Source: Vigna angularis
Taxonomy: Eukaryota; Streptophyta; Magnoliopsida; Fabales; Fabaceae
Length of the DNA: 64,000 bases
Direction of reading: 5' to 3'
NCBI RefSeq assembly: GCF_016808095.1
Contig: NC_068970.1
Span: 17,962,501-18,026,500, forward strand
Under the pieces are notes generated by a model. The model was not told the DNA's origin and made no database searches. It saw nothing but the letters and a program-made list of their open reading frames with translations. Shown one piece after another: positions 34,804 through 47,930 of the stretch; position 1 is the first letter of the stretch; the number at the start of each line of letters is the position of its first letter. The position numbers and the translations under genes are program-made.

Positions 34804-34804
34804 A

Positions 34805-34838
<34 letters not shown>
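34804..34838 (+). repeat. ATT trinucleotide microsatellite
   Basis: About 11 to 12 uninterrupted ATT units. Confidence 0.95.
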
Positions 34839-37273
34839 TCTCAACATTGCCAAAACAGACACAAGCTACGCCTCACAACCATCTGTGTGGTCATGTTCAC
34901 AAAGACCACCGTACACATCGATCAACGTTATTACATGGATTACCGTACATCTATACCCGTAACGTATGCACATCCATTTGTAAATAAAAATCTATAAACT
35001 CACCACAACCATGCAATCACTTACATCACATTACTTTACATTATTACATTACATTATTAACAAAAACATACCACCCACATGCCCAGTTAACTTCTGTAAT
35101 CATTGCCAAAAACCCATCAAATATTGCATCTATTTTCCCATAGTACAGGTACGAAACATCCATCATTCATCATTCACTGTTTGCTCGCCCCCAACAAAAG
35201 AATTAAGGAAGGGATAAACCCATGATTTTTTTGTCCCCTTTTGTTTTTTTAATCACCCAAAACTGAACACCAATGGTTGGATTTGAGATCCTGAGGGCTG
35301 TTTCTACCTCCGACAACTACCAGAGATACCCATTCATCGTACGGTCAGGATCCATCTGTCGGCGGCACACAACATGCCACCTTAACCTCCTCCTCTACCT
35401 CATAGGCACGCTTCAATTATACAATAATACTACCCTACATACATACATACATAATACTCTAATGTGCACTTTCAGACAACTATTTTATGATGTAGAAATT
35501 TTAGGTGCATGTGATTCACCTCAGCAGGCTATGCTCTTCTGTTCATGATTTGTCTTGAGCAAACCAAGGCCTTGTGATCCTCAACAATTATATACTTTTA
35601 AATTAGTGCTAATAATACATCTATTTCTTTATTTCTTCTCCTTTCTTTACTCCTTTGTTTAATATATCTGCATTGCTGGACCTGTCTCAGGCATCTCCTC
35701 CACAATACTTCAATCACATTGGTCAAGGCACTGGGATTTCTTTCGCATGCCTCTAGCCTCATGCAATAGCGCCTCGGTTTCCGTGTCTTCAAGAGAGAAT
35801 CTTAAATTCCACAACAGTTCTGTTACATTGTATTCTTCTATTTAATCCCCAACAGTATGTACTGACCACCCTGATGGGGAATATGAGAGCAGATTAGCAG
35901 ATTAGCAGAGTCTTCGTCAAATTAACACAGCCTTGTCTTGTCCCTTAACTTGGCTTGAATTTCAAAGGAAGACTGACTTTCTCGTTTTTCCTTCTGAGAT
36001 CCCCTTTTGTTCTCTCGTCTATCTTGTTCAGAACAAATTTTTGGTGCCCTCGGCTCATAGAATTCTAGCAGGTTAGAAGTTATAATCTTTTGCGTTGGAA
36101 ATTCAGTTATTTCTTATTTAAACTTGTGTTTGATTCTAGGAAGATTCTCAAAACCAAAATCAGTTCAGTATTTATGATAGGCATATTGTTGGTATATGTA
36201 CAAACTGATTTTTTAAACTGTTGCATGCCCCTCGTCTTCCCTTTTTGCAAGCAAATTTTGTGTCATTCTGTATCATTGTTATGTATTTTAGGCTATGGGA
36301 CTGGATTAGCATAACATTAATAAGGGGATGCTACAAAGTTTTTCTATTGTTGAGAATTGAAGATGATATATTGATGTGTTCAAAATTTATATTATGTCAT
36401 TAGGGTGATAATTTAATGTCAGATTGTGATATTAGATTGTAGAGAACAAAACAAAAAAATGTTGAATCCTGAAGAAATTGAGAGATGAGGAATATGCTTT
36501 GGGTCTTGCCGGGTCAATGTGGAGAAGTATAGTACCTTATTAAAGATTACCCAAACAAAAGCGTAGCCTAAATCATTCACGCCTTTAAATATCCAGAGTA
36601 ATAGGGATGGATGTCTGCAGATAGTTTAACAAGGGAAAAACTAATTATGACAAACAAAATTATGGTACACATTCCGTGAATGAGAGAGAAACTGAGGAAG
36701 GAAAGTTCAATGGTTAAAAAACAAGTAAATGGGCTTCCTTATGGCCCTAACTATAATGATATTGCTTCTTCAAGCATTCTTTTTAATCTGGGCATATGAA
36801 AAGAAGAGAAAAATGTCTCCTTGGTCGTTATTTAAATATTGCAATAATTGAACGGATAACATGAATAATGACATCATGCGTGTGTATGAATGAGGAGTTG
36901 TAATTATGGAAGGAAAATTCAACTGATAAAGGTGTCGGGAGATATTTTTTTTTTGCTGGGGTTCAGTCGGATGTGGTCCAAAGTTTTGAAAGGAGAGCAA
37001 GCAAGGGAACAGACAAATTATACTAAAAGGAAGTTGATGCTATCATTTTGTATTAGGTCTGAAGGCCATTGCAACCATTTCTTTTTTATGAACCATCCTG
37101 TTTTCTATATAAAAGCTTTTCATCTTTCAACTACATCACTTAAACTCATCAGTGATATATAACTTAATGAAGGCATGAAGATACAAGTCTGAGTTCAAAA
37201 TTTCCTACAAAGAAGACTCAACTGTGTAGCACTCGTTCAAAGTTCTTTTGCTCAGAGGCTAAGTAGATTACCG
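34839..37273. other. Region upstream of the 208-aa gene; no coding region supported
   Basis: Moderately AT-rich sequence. Short open frames at 34601, 35011, 35273, 35598 and 36090 have no recognisable domain. It probably holds the promoter and 5'UTR of the gene starting at 37274. TAGCAGGTTAG near 36066-36076 could be a donor of a 5'UTR intron, but its acceptor was not identified. Confidence 0.4.
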
Positions 37274-37982
37274 ATGGAGAAGCTTGTTAGGTCCTGCGAC
37301 AAAGAATACATGAGAATGGCCATGTTAAAACACGAAGAAACCTTCAAAGAGCAGGTACTTCTCTTTCTATTCCTTCAGGATATCTTCTTCTATCATGAAT
37401 ACTAGAGCCTTAAAATCCTGAGAATGTTTTTAACAGGTATATGAACTACATCGTTTGTACCGAATTCAGAAGATACTGATGCAAAATATGGAAGCCAGAA
37501 GAGGTGTTGAAGTAAGCGAAGAAGAGTGGTACTTCAAGAATGCGATTAGTTTAACTCATAAAGGAGCACAAGAAAAGCCTCAAATGAAATTTGACCTTGA
37601 ACGGCCAGCAGAGGAGCACATTGCAGAATCAGAAGATGGGGTGCTAGAGATCATAGATGAGACTGAGATTGAGCTAACATTAGGCCCCTCAAGTTACAAC
37701 CGTAGGAAGAAAGTCGAGACACCACTAACTTCAGATTCAGGACACAGCTTGTCTTCTTCTTCTAGTGGATCAAGCCGTATAAACAAGACAAGGTGTCATG
37801 GCAGTCATACCACAAGAGAAGAATCAAGTGGAAGCATAATTCGCCTAGTCCAGATGCCCGGTTCAAACCCAGGGTGCCAAAGTGGAATTAGAAACAGTTT
37901 TGATGTAGAAGAACAATTAAGACAAGAGAAATTAAAACAGTCACCTTGGCTTTTTCAAGTGTTGAATCTGAACATGACTTGA
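37274..37982 (+). CDS. Plant-specific 208-aa protein with N-terminal helical block and LTLG motif (unknown function)
   Basis: Two exons (37274-37354 and 37437-37982) join through a GT-AG intron of 82 bp in phase 0, giving 208 residues. Exon 1 begins MEKLVRSCDKEYMRMAMLKH. Across the junction, ETFKEQ|VYELHRLYRIQKILMQ forms a helical block. I recall such blocks at the N-terminus of plant proteins of the DUF863 type and of smaller relatives. Residues near 100 read EIELTLGPSSY, in which LTLG resembles an EAR-type repression motif. A Ser-rich stretch follows, and the protein ends SPWLFQVLNLNMT, a hydrophobic tail shared by small plant relatives. A nuclear or regulatory role is possible but unproven. 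Conserved splice sites and continuous frame support a real gene. Confidence 0.75.
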
Positions 37983-40054
37983 AAAGAAAAATCTGTGGTC
38001 AATGTGATATATTTTATGTTTATGTTTCAAAAGTTAAGACTAACTTTTGTGGATGATGTTTGTGTTGAATGTTCAGCCGAATTATTGAGTGTGGTGGGAT
38101 TTGATGTGTCTATCGTAAGATCAATTTTTTCCCTGATGCCCAAACCCATTACTATTCACAAGTCACATGCCACTCATATTTCTCTGGTCCTGCACTTACT
38201 CGCGTTCCTTCCCACTAAAGGCCATGCAAACATCCTTTCATACATTAATGGAGGACAACTAGATGAATTAAATATCACTTTTTTAGAAACGCTGAGATTT
38301 TTCATTTTAATTAGATTCCCACCTCCACATTCAATCTTTCAACAAAGAACTTTTCGATACCAATTTTCCTTAAAATGAGAAAAAACTGTCTATCCTAATA
38401 GGTCTCTCTGAAGCAACTGACCCCAGCAGTGTTTTACTGCAATATCAGGCCGCTGTAGTTCATTCCCGATACCACTCACAATAAATCTTATTTCTGAAGG
38501 AGTCAAAACCCTTCAAACCTCCGACGAGAGTGGATGGTTCTTTGCAGATAGCATAAAAACTGTTCACAACACAACCAGTTCTCTAGAACAAAATATTCAA
38601 ACGGAATCTCCAAATGAGTCAATTCGGAAATTGGCATTGTCAATGTCTCAAGGTGTATCTGCAAATGTTCTAATGTTCAAGTGAAGTTAGAAATTAGATA
38701 GCAATACATCAAGCCCTATTAGGCCTATTTATGTCATCTTGGCCTTTCCTATACAAGTTTCTCACAGATCTTACAAATCTATAATTCAGTGTATTTGGAC
38801 AGCTGGAAGGTCGTGGTGGCATATCTCAAGTCTTAGTTATTGGAAGTGAATTGAATATAGGAGGGGTACAGAACAAAAACAATTCAAGTTTTGGTTAAGA
38901 GTAGAAAGCAAAAAGGATTCATTTGACGATATTGTTGTTTACTTCCCTGAACGCATTAAGTAGGCAAACGATGTTTTCTCTCTCTCCCCAGTGTCATTCA
39001 TTTTCCACTTATCTTCACATAACTTGGAAGCCAACAAGAAGTTGGAGATCTAAATCCTGTCTGCCATGGGATGGACATCAGATTCTCCAGCTAATATTTA
39101 AACATCCATATTAACATACTTACGTTAGGTCTGTCCCGAAATATGTATAACTTATAGCTATGTTTGGTGCCTTTGGAATATACATGAATCGAATCCAGAC
39201 CATGATCTCCTTTCTTTACATGATTAGGCTCAAACATCAGCACGGACATTGCTAGGCTGTCACTTGAACCATATTACCAAGCTTTTATCCCAAGGACTCA
39301 ATAATTCAAAGACAGACAGACCCCACTAACTGCTGTTATCAGATGTTGTGTTCTTCCAGGGATCTTAAGGTCGTTGGAAAGATGTAGTGTCTATGTCGCT
39401 GTACTGTTCCAAGTTGACCCGCCTAATATTCATTTTTCTTTATACCATTAACTCGTTTAGAAATTTTATAAAATTGTACTTTCCTCATCTTTACACCACT
39501 AAACCCTTTGCTGAAATTGTCCCCAAAACACGGATAATTTCCGTTCCTCCCTTTCTAATTGACCACAGACACAGAATTATTAACATTGGAATCTTCAGCA
39601 AGAAGCTATGCACTTTTAAATGGAACAGAACAAAATTTACAACTTCATTTGGCATTTGGGAATGAATAAAAAGTTTTTTTTTTTCTGGGTATTCAACATA
39701 ACGCATAACTCTACAGGAGTTGATTCATACATAACTGCAAAAAGTAACTCTATAGCGTTTATATGCACATGTTGATTACAACAAAAATTATCTTTTCCGA
39801 TGATACCAGAAGATAAATTATTGATTTTATTATTCTTCTGGAATCATAGAGCAATCATGTAGTCACTGGGCTGCAACGCAAGCAATCAATAAGAAACTCT
39901 GTATTACTTTTCACCACCCTTTACAAATTACACATTAAAGTTCTTGGACGTAAGGATCATGAAAATTTAATCTTCACGAGTATAACAGTGAAGTAAAACT
40001 AGCCCTGTATACAATAAGCCTCTGAGAACAAAGATAGAACTTGTGTCCTGCATA
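37983..40054. other. Intergenic region between convergent genes
   Basis: This holds the 3' ends of the two convergent genes that flank it. An ATG-less open stretch at about 38421-38684 ends SMSQGVSANVLMFK, but I could not tie it to a known protein or to either neighbour. Nothing else coding is supported. Confidence 0.4.
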
Positions 40055-43000
40055 CTAGGATATAGAATGGCGTCGATTTTTGTCAGGTTTTACGCGACCT
40101 TTGAGAGGGTTGGAGGCTGCACCGCCACGTGAAAAAGGAGAAAGACGTCCAAGTTTTTTAGACACTGAGTTGATGAACGATTTTCGAGGGAGAGGAGGCT
40201 TATCAGCGGAGGGTGAACCGTATATTACAGGACTGCTTGATGCTGATCTAAGGGAAGATCTTTCGATCTCTTTTAGTTTCATTCTCAACTTCACTATCTC
40301 TAGTTTCAGCTCTTCGTTTTCTCTTCGTAAGTTGGAAAACTCGTTTGACATTGGATTAAGCTCGTTGAGGGATAGATTCGTCTTGTCACGAAAATTATTA
40401 GGAGAATCCCAACCTACACTACCATCCATGGAATCGCGAAGACGTTGTTGTTCATAGTAGAGAACTTGAACCACTGTTTGAACGGGAAGCCTGTCGTTTT
40501 GAGCTGCGTGAGCACACGCATCTCGTGATAACTTCTGGCAATCCATCACGCTGCAGACTTTCTTTTTCTCAATGTCACTTAGAATTGGATGAGCCTGAGA
40601 TTTGTAAATTTTTACTTTACCACCAGCAATCTATGATGCTTTATAAAATTGATAACATTAGATTATTGTTGTAAGTTTAATATTGTTATGTGGTGACATC
40701 AGAATCTAAAGCCAATTCAAATGTGGTAAAACCTCAGTGTATGTGCTTTCTAGAAGGGGAATCTGATGTTGGCTTTGAAAAATAGTAAAAAGTACAAAAT
40801 GTGATCTTGAGTGCGTGTTCTACCAAAAGGAAATGAAGTAACCTGTCTCAGATTTCGATCTCCTTCCATGTCTCTCCAATTAAAATAACATCATTATGCA
40901 AATAAAGTTTTAATAAGACCCGAAAAAGAGACAGGTAATCTGAGTACACCACAAAAGTTGGATTTGACTCCTTAAAATGAGTAAGGATAAAACATGTGTT
41001 TGGAAATACATTTTCTAAGTTAGGTTGTAAGAATTCACCCCAAATAACTGAGAGACATAAAAGCTACCGTAGAGAGCCTTTATCATGACGAAAAAATGAT
41101 AACCTTAAAGCTACAAAGAGATATGGTGGGAAAACGAAACATCCCCATGGTTGCATCCAAACATAGTATAGGTCACTGACTCAAGACCAAACACTCACTT
41201 AATGATTAATATTTCAACACATGCATGACCTATTGTGTGTGTATAGTTAAGGAATCCAATTTATATAAGTTATACCAATAGAGTGATGAATAATTTAATA
41301 TGTAGTACCAAGTTTCAGCCAAAAAGTTACCCCAAAAGAAGATACAGCCACATGGGTTTAGAAGCGTACCTTAAGATAGATGTCTATGGCCCTATACATT
41401 CCATCCTCTGTTGATCTTGATTGTTGAGGAATTAGTTCAGCAAGAGTGATGAATTTTGAAACAACTAAATTTCTGTCGGTGGCTACTTCAGCGAGGTAGT
41501 TCTCCATTAGCTTTCCAATCCCATAAATATCACTTTGGGGAGGAGAAAAATATTCATCATCTGCATTATAGGCTGAATGTTTTTCATTTTCAGATTGTAG
41601 GTAATTCATCATGATTCGCTGCACTGTATCTACATCAAACAATGTGTCCCCAGCGAAGGAATAAGAAGGAATGAGAAGATCATCTAAAACAGCCTGTCCT
41701 AGCTGCAGGGCCATCCTCTTTTCCAAATCAAGCCTGCAAGCAACCGTAGTCTCCAGATATATTGCTGCCCGAAGCAGCATAGAAAGAAAGCTCACTGACA
41801 TTGCATTCTTCTCCCTTGGCAGAAGGCTCACTAGAGTCTCTAAAACAACCCTCTTCTCGTGTTCCTCTTGTGCCTCAATTTCTATCTTCTTCCTACCCTT
41901 TCCAAATATCTCCTGCTCCACAACAAGAAATTTTCATGAATCATTCTGCATTTTGATTACTTGTGATAATTAATCACTGTTATTTGTTGTAATTAATCAT
42001 AAAACTACGTTTTACCTTTATGTATATAGCTTTAGGCTATGAAACTTGTCATCTTAAACCATCATATACGATTCTTGAGTTCTTATAATAATTATCATAA
42101 AAGTCACATCAACACTAATTTCTGATAGTTTGACACTGTAAAATTTTGTATACTGAGAATGCATGAATGCTGAACTCATTGTACTGTCAATAATATTAAT
42201 CAATCAGAAATTATTTTAAACATAACTTCGCGAAAGTGGTTGTTATAAAATTTAATAAACTTGTTATTAGTGATAATACGTGACTGAATGAAAAATGATT
42301 TCGTATTTGAAACAATTATTTCTTAACAGTAATCACAAAAATGAATCTTTTCTTGGCACAGAGTCAATACATAAAACCATATTTATTTGAATGTTTTCCA
42401 TGTTTTGAGTAAGGTCATAGTCTTACCAAACCTCGTAGAGATTTCTGTGCATACAGCATAATGATGGGACCAAGAGCAAACTGTTTAAACCCTCTTGCCA
42501 TCATAGCAATTACCACTCTTTGAAAAAGGTCAATTCTGAGAACTGTGAAATCTTCAGCCCACCATTGAACAACTGGCCTCTGGTGAGATGCCATGCCATC
42601 ACTGCTAATGTCACTTCTCATAGATGAACACAATTGAGTTTCCTTTGAGGCTATGAACGCAATAGCATCTATGCATCGACTCACCACTTTTGCTTTTTCC
42701 GCAATTGGAAGGAGCCTTTCTGACACGTGTAAGATAGACACAGCCCCAGAAATAGTCTTCAGTGCCACTTCATTCAAGTAAGAATCAGCCCTTCCCACCA
42801 AATTTCCAACTGAATAATCCTCTGTCATCTCAAGAAACTCTGCCACGCATCGAAGCACAGCAATGTTTTCAACACTAATCTCGAAGTTTATCCCGTAGCA
42901 AAATTTTGTTGCCAGTTGAAATGCTTCTGCTCCACCAGGGACATCATAGAGTTCAATGAATGAAACATCATCGCCACTGGATGCCGAGACCATTTTCTCT

Positions 43001-43358
43001 ATGTAACCACTCTTGGAAACTAATGGAAACTGCAAATTATATCTCAATCCATCAATTCAACTTAAATATTATCTTTTGTAAAGGGTTATGTTTGAATTGG
43101 TTCACTACCTTATGTAAGGAAAACGAAACTTCGCCAATTTTTACGGTGACATCACTTGGAATCTCATGAGAAAAAGCCCTGCAGTCAAATAGCTCAAGTC
43201 GGAGAGTTTCCAATAATTTTCTTTATATCTAAGTAAATGTTAAGGCTAGCAATCAGGAAATGTATGTTACTTAAAGGAAATAGGAAACGTTTGTTAAAAG
43301 AGCCACCAAAGATGGAATTTAGAAGATGAGAATCATACCATCCACTTGCTCTATTCAT
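40055..43358 (-). CDS. NPH3/RPT2-family BTB protein (phototropin signalling type), with apparent 1-base frameshift
   Basis: Five exons on the minus strand (43358-43339, 43178-43109, 43029-42427, 41912-41370, 40596-40055) rebuild about 592 residues starting MNRASGWAFSHEIPSDVTV. Residues ~11-105 are the BTB/POZ domain. The NPH3 domain starts at WWAEDF (about residue 186), runs through GMYRAIDIYLK and ends after MDCQKLSRDACAHAAQNDRL. A coiled coil follows (NLRRENEELKLEIVKLRMKL). Family members are plasma-membrane-associated partners of phototropins and are thought to be CUL3 adaptors. The tail RRHSIS places a Ser third from the end, as in the 14-3-3 site of NPH3. In exon 5 the A-rich tract at 40558-40570 is one base out of phase between SDIEKK and the VCSVMDC block. 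This makes a TGA unless it is a sequencing error. Confidence 0.88.
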
Positions 43359-45493
43359 GGTGCTAGAAATAAGCTCCTAATTCTGAGAAACAAAATCAGC
43401 AACAGCTAGCTAGCTGTAGTAGGTTTCTCTTGTCACCATCGACCAATGTCAGAGGCAGAAATGTCGGCCGCTATAGTTTCTTTACCTTTCATGACTGACG
43501 ATGAAGCAGAAAGAAAGGTAGCAAAAACATTAAGACGGTTAAAAGCTCTTCTTAAATTATATATCACATATAACTTGAGGGAAAAAGGGTGAAATAATAC
43601 TGAAATGAGAAGCTTCAAGGCGAACAGAAGAAGAACAAGTGGTGGGCAATAATAAGGGGACTTGAAGGCCACGAAAGAAATAATTAACTTTTTTGAAATC
43701 CCAAAGGAGGGTCTTGTTGCATGCAAGAAAATGGACCTTTTTGAGAGTACAGGGAGGAGAAAGAGCTGTACTTTGGAAGTAATGAGTAAGAAGGGAAGGA
43801 AAATATTAGCGTGGAGATTGTGATGTGTGGTGTGTGTTGTGTGGTGTGTGCTTTAAGTGAGTAAGAGTCTGAAGGATGAGATAGTTGGATTTTGGTTGGC
43901 GTGTAGTCAGCACTTTCCCCACATGGAAAGTCCCAAGACAAAAAGCCTTTCCTATCAGACCAAACTCAATCCTTCAAGAAAGCTAGAAATAGATGCTTAC
44001 TTTTTCAAATACATTAGTCTTCATCTTCAATTCAGGATGACATTGTACATACATACAGGCAAAAGAAAAGGGGTTCTCAACATAATAAACATACATGTTC
44101 ATACAAAGTTCTCGTAGTGGCCAAAGGACAAAATGGTTGGAGTTGAACCACTACCATGGATAAATCTCACATCCTTCGCCAATGTCCTTTTTTATCTGAG
44201 GTTGATCAAAACCATAAAGTTAGAGGTTCAAATTGATAAACTTTTAATCATACATCGCAATTCAAAAATCCAAATCCATCAAATTATAACATGATAAATC
44301 AATTAAAACAAGTAGAATTAAATATGAATTTGAAATTAAATTTTATTCAAATTAATTTTTGAGAATTTTTTTTAATTTTTAGATAAGATAAAAATATATT
44401 ATTATTATTGATTAGATTTAAAAAGTTACAATTGTAAATATAATTAGTATTTAATATTCTATTATATTTTTTTCTCTATATATAAAATACATGAATAAAA
44501 TAAAAACTCTTAATTATAATATATCTCTTATATTCTCGAAATATATTACGTACCAAAACACCAAAATCTAGTAAGATAGTCGTTTACGTTAGGAATTAAT
44601 CAATAGAATTAGATGTACTGTTTGAGATGACATTGTCAGTCGTTATTCATACTGGACACAAGCAGTATGCACTAGAGATAGCTAAAAGAGATAATGATAT
44701 TTTTTTATAATATGTTCTTTGTAATTTCTTGAATTCCTTTTAGCGTATAAGCCCGTTCAATAATTTTCATAAATAGATCTGGCTATAATTTTATTATTAG
44801 TATGAAATATTTATTAACTTTATCAATGTAACTAGTAAAATTGGTCAACTCTAGTACAATTTCTTCTCTTAATTTAATTCTTCTTATTTATATATGATCT
44901 AACTGTATGAAAGAATGATATCATAAGTCTCTTGGATGAGCTCAGTTTTGGATATATAGTGAAAAATTATCCAAGCATTGTGAGGGTGGTTAGTGTTGTT
45001 GCAGAGGCAGTGATAAGATATGGTGAGGAAGAATTGGTGGTCTGAAAAAATGGTGATATCATGAACAGCCAGCAAACGTAGCCATCAAAGGCATATTCAT
45101 GATCTTGCTCCCTCATCATGCATAATAGGTCAATAACGGTCCCTTTTAGAATGCAGACTCATCACGGGACAGAAAGATCATTCATAAAAATCCATGTCAG
45201 AACCGAATGAGTTTTTCTATGGACCTTTTCCTTGGATTATTGCAGAATCATAATAATGCATCACATAAATCATACAAATTAAAACATGCCCTACAACACC
45301 TTCAACGCCACTATTTCCATTTCGATCATTCATACTTCGTTAACCACTAACCAACAAACCAAAATGAAAAGTGCATCTCCTAAAGTTGCTATACCCATGC
45401 TTGTCGGTTTTGCTTGCATGGGTGTGTCTCTCTCAGATCCAAATTAATTTGTAGTCTCAGTCATCTACACTGCTATCAGACAAATCAATAACC

Positions 45494-45494
<1 letters not shown>
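43359..45494. other. Upstream region of the NPH3 gene and AT-rich intergenic DNA
   Basis: 43359-43900 probably contains the 5'UTR and promoter of the minus-strand NPH3 gene. It includes a GT-rich simple stretch at about 43820-43852. Beyond that, the sequence is AT-rich with no supported gene. Confidence 0.45.

Positions 45495-45562
<68 letters not shown>
45495..45562 (+). repeat. TA dinucleotide microsatellite
   Basis: About 33 uninterrupted TA units. Confidence 0.97.
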
Positions 45563-45564
<2 letters not shown>

Positions 45565-45854
45565 CTATTACACCATCTCAAATCAAATCACTGCAAAAAT
45601 ATCTATTACTTCAGTTTGTTGCCTCTACTTTTCTGGAGGAAACTCTCTTCTTTCTTACTAGTAAATAAACAATAAAAGCAATGACTTAAAAGGTTGAAAG
45701 ATATTATTATCCTGAATGTTATTATAGTTATCACTTAATAATACTATTAGATATAATAATAAAGTTATATTTATTATTATTTATTTCATTGTCATATCAT
45801 ATGATAAGGTTCTTGATTAAAATTAAAGACTTGACAAGATACCATATCATTGAT

Positions 45855-45856
<2 letters not shown>

Positions 45857-45904
<48 letters not shown>
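45857..45904 (+). repeat. AT dinucleotide microsatellite
   Basis: About 24 uninterrupted AT units. The Tyr-Ile repeat frame through it is not a gene. Confidence 0.97.
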
Positions 45905-45906
<2 letters not shown>

Positions 45907-47019
45907 GTAACAGCTTCACAAAAATACAGTCTTTAAAATCTCTCTCAAACTTATTAGGTTATACATCATTGACAAAATTTTGGGTTCCAGGAGCCAAGCT
46001 TTGGCACAAAATGATAAGTTCCGATGTGGCTACACGCGTAAAATATTCAATACATTTGAAGAAAAAAATTCCTTAGAATCATCACTCTTGACTAGTATTT
46101 TTCTTAAACAATTTTTTTCTCCTTATTATTTAATATGGATGGTTGATCCAAATAGATCAATTTTTGCTGTTGTTCGTGTTGAAAAAAAGGCAATTTTTAA
46201 CCTTTAAATACGATTTATTAAGATTTTACTCTTCTTAACGAGCTTTTAGTAAAGGAAAAAAATAATATTATGTTGGATGTTACGTGTATCTTATTTACAT
46301 ATTCAATTGCACTTAATATTATATATTTAAAACGAAAAAACTCAAAATATCCGAACACAAAAGTACTATCCCCTCATATTGTCTTGGGAAGGTTATATAT
46401 GGATTTGTTGGAAAAAAATAAAATAATGGGGAAGAAAGCGAAGAGGCCAAAACAAACAATCAAGTGGATATTGTTTTCTTTTTCTTCGTCCCCTTCTACT
46501 TACTCAACATGAGAAGTGGAAGTTGATATGCATTATGCCACAATGTGGGAAATGACATACAAGAGAGTAAGAGATTTGTTGTTTATATTGCTCTTCCTAA
46601 ATGAGTAGAATAAGAAGAGTTCTTTGTCTCTCATCATAGTAACTAGCATCATGGAGCACTCTATGTAATTTGAACTTTGTGAATAAAAATAATTCTAAAG
46701 CGCGAAAAAAAAAAGGTTAGAGAGAGTAAATTAAATATAATTCATTAATGATAATATATTATGAATGTTTTAATAATTTAAAATGAATAATGATATTGAA
46801 ATGGGAAGAATTAATGAGACGTATGTATAGGAGTTTTTTTTTAAATATAGTATAAATTCAATCAAGATTTAATAAAATATATTGAATTTATAATTTATAT
46901 TATTTTAAATTGATAATCAAATTTTTATTTTTTAATCTAATTTAAATTGAATTTATTTTGTCAATTATATTAAATATAATTAGATTGATTTAATATATCT
47001 TACTCTTATATCTATTTGA
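45905..47019. other. AT-rich intergenic DNA
   Basis: No coding region or repeat boundary could be supported. Confidence 0.5.
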
Positions 47020-47930
47020 GGATGTGCTCGACAATATGAGGAATAAGATGGTGTTTGAAGCCAAGAAAAAAAGGGTGGCCAATATGGTACCCAACTTGAT
47101 GGGCCATGTGTTGGATACTCATCGACCTCAGAGTGTTGCTAAGAAGATCCAACCTCAAAAGGGTGGGATATAAGGAAGGACATAAAGAGGTTGACAGTTG
47201 AGTTTGATATTCAGGTTGGCAGTTTTCTAGGCAAGGCCAATGACCTTGGTGGGTTGGAAAGTGTTCAACTCAATATGTGCAAAGGTGTTCAAGTAGCCCT
47301 AAGTGAGCATGAGATGGAGTAATGGAAGAGAGTGAGTTTGACACCTTTATTCGTGCTTTTTTAAAACTTCACAATCATACACCTATGTATGGACATAAAA
47401 TAATCAGTCTGCTGAAGAAAGAGACTAACGATGAGGATAAAGCCAAAATGGTCGATGAGTTGATCAACTTGAAAAAGAAGTATGAAGTTGACCAGAAAGC
47501 CTGGGACAAGGAGAAAGAAACAATGAAATGAGAGAGAGATGAAAATGAAAGGCTAAAGACTTGGAAGACTAGGTGCATCCAAGAAGAAGTTGAAGGAAAA
47601 GAATGAAGACTTGATGATGATGCTTGCCAATGAAAAGAAAGCCAAGGAAGTGAAGGCTGACTTGATCCAGTAGGTCAAGATCCTCTATCATATTTCTTCT
47701 AAGGATGCACATTTTGATTTCAACAAGAATGTGTTTGAAGGCCAACTGATAGGTATTGACAATATAGCGGCTTCCAAGACAACTAGTAATGTAACCTTGA
47801 TCGAGGACATGAATGTTGAAGCTAAGACCGATGATTGATCTACAAGGCCATCACGGTGACTTCTTCTACTATTGTTGACCCCAACCATGATGAAGATATG
47901 ATATATCCTATTGATGTTGCTTAAGATAAT
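47020..47930 (+). pseudogene. Relic of a coiled-coil ORF of a Tat-type gypsy element
   Basis: The plus strand shows a broken coding stretch. Around 47430-47560 it encodes a highly charged coiled coil (VDELINLKKKYEVDQKAW, then KEKETMK, a stop and ERDENERLK). Near 47675-47750 it reads VKILYHISSKDAHFDFNKN and VFEGQLI. A charged coiled coil followed by a short block ending in an EGQLI-like sequence resembles the extra protein in some Tat-lineage gypsy elements ('putative gypsy type transposon' family). At least three stops interrupt it. The assignment rests on pattern memory and is moderate. Confidence 0.45.

Noticed and set aside
35273..35548. 91-codon frame upstream of the 208-aa gene
   Set aside because: No recognisable motif or splice context; treated as promoter or 5' flank.
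38421..38684. ATG-less open stretch ending SMSQGVSANVLMFK, considered as an alternative last exon of the 208-aa gene
   Set aside because: The 208-aa protein already ends with a family-like tail at 37982, no splice acceptor could be tied to this stretch, and I know no matching protein.
45789..46076. Frame with a Tyr-Ile repeat
   Set aside because: It reads through an AT microsatellite and has no similarity outside it.
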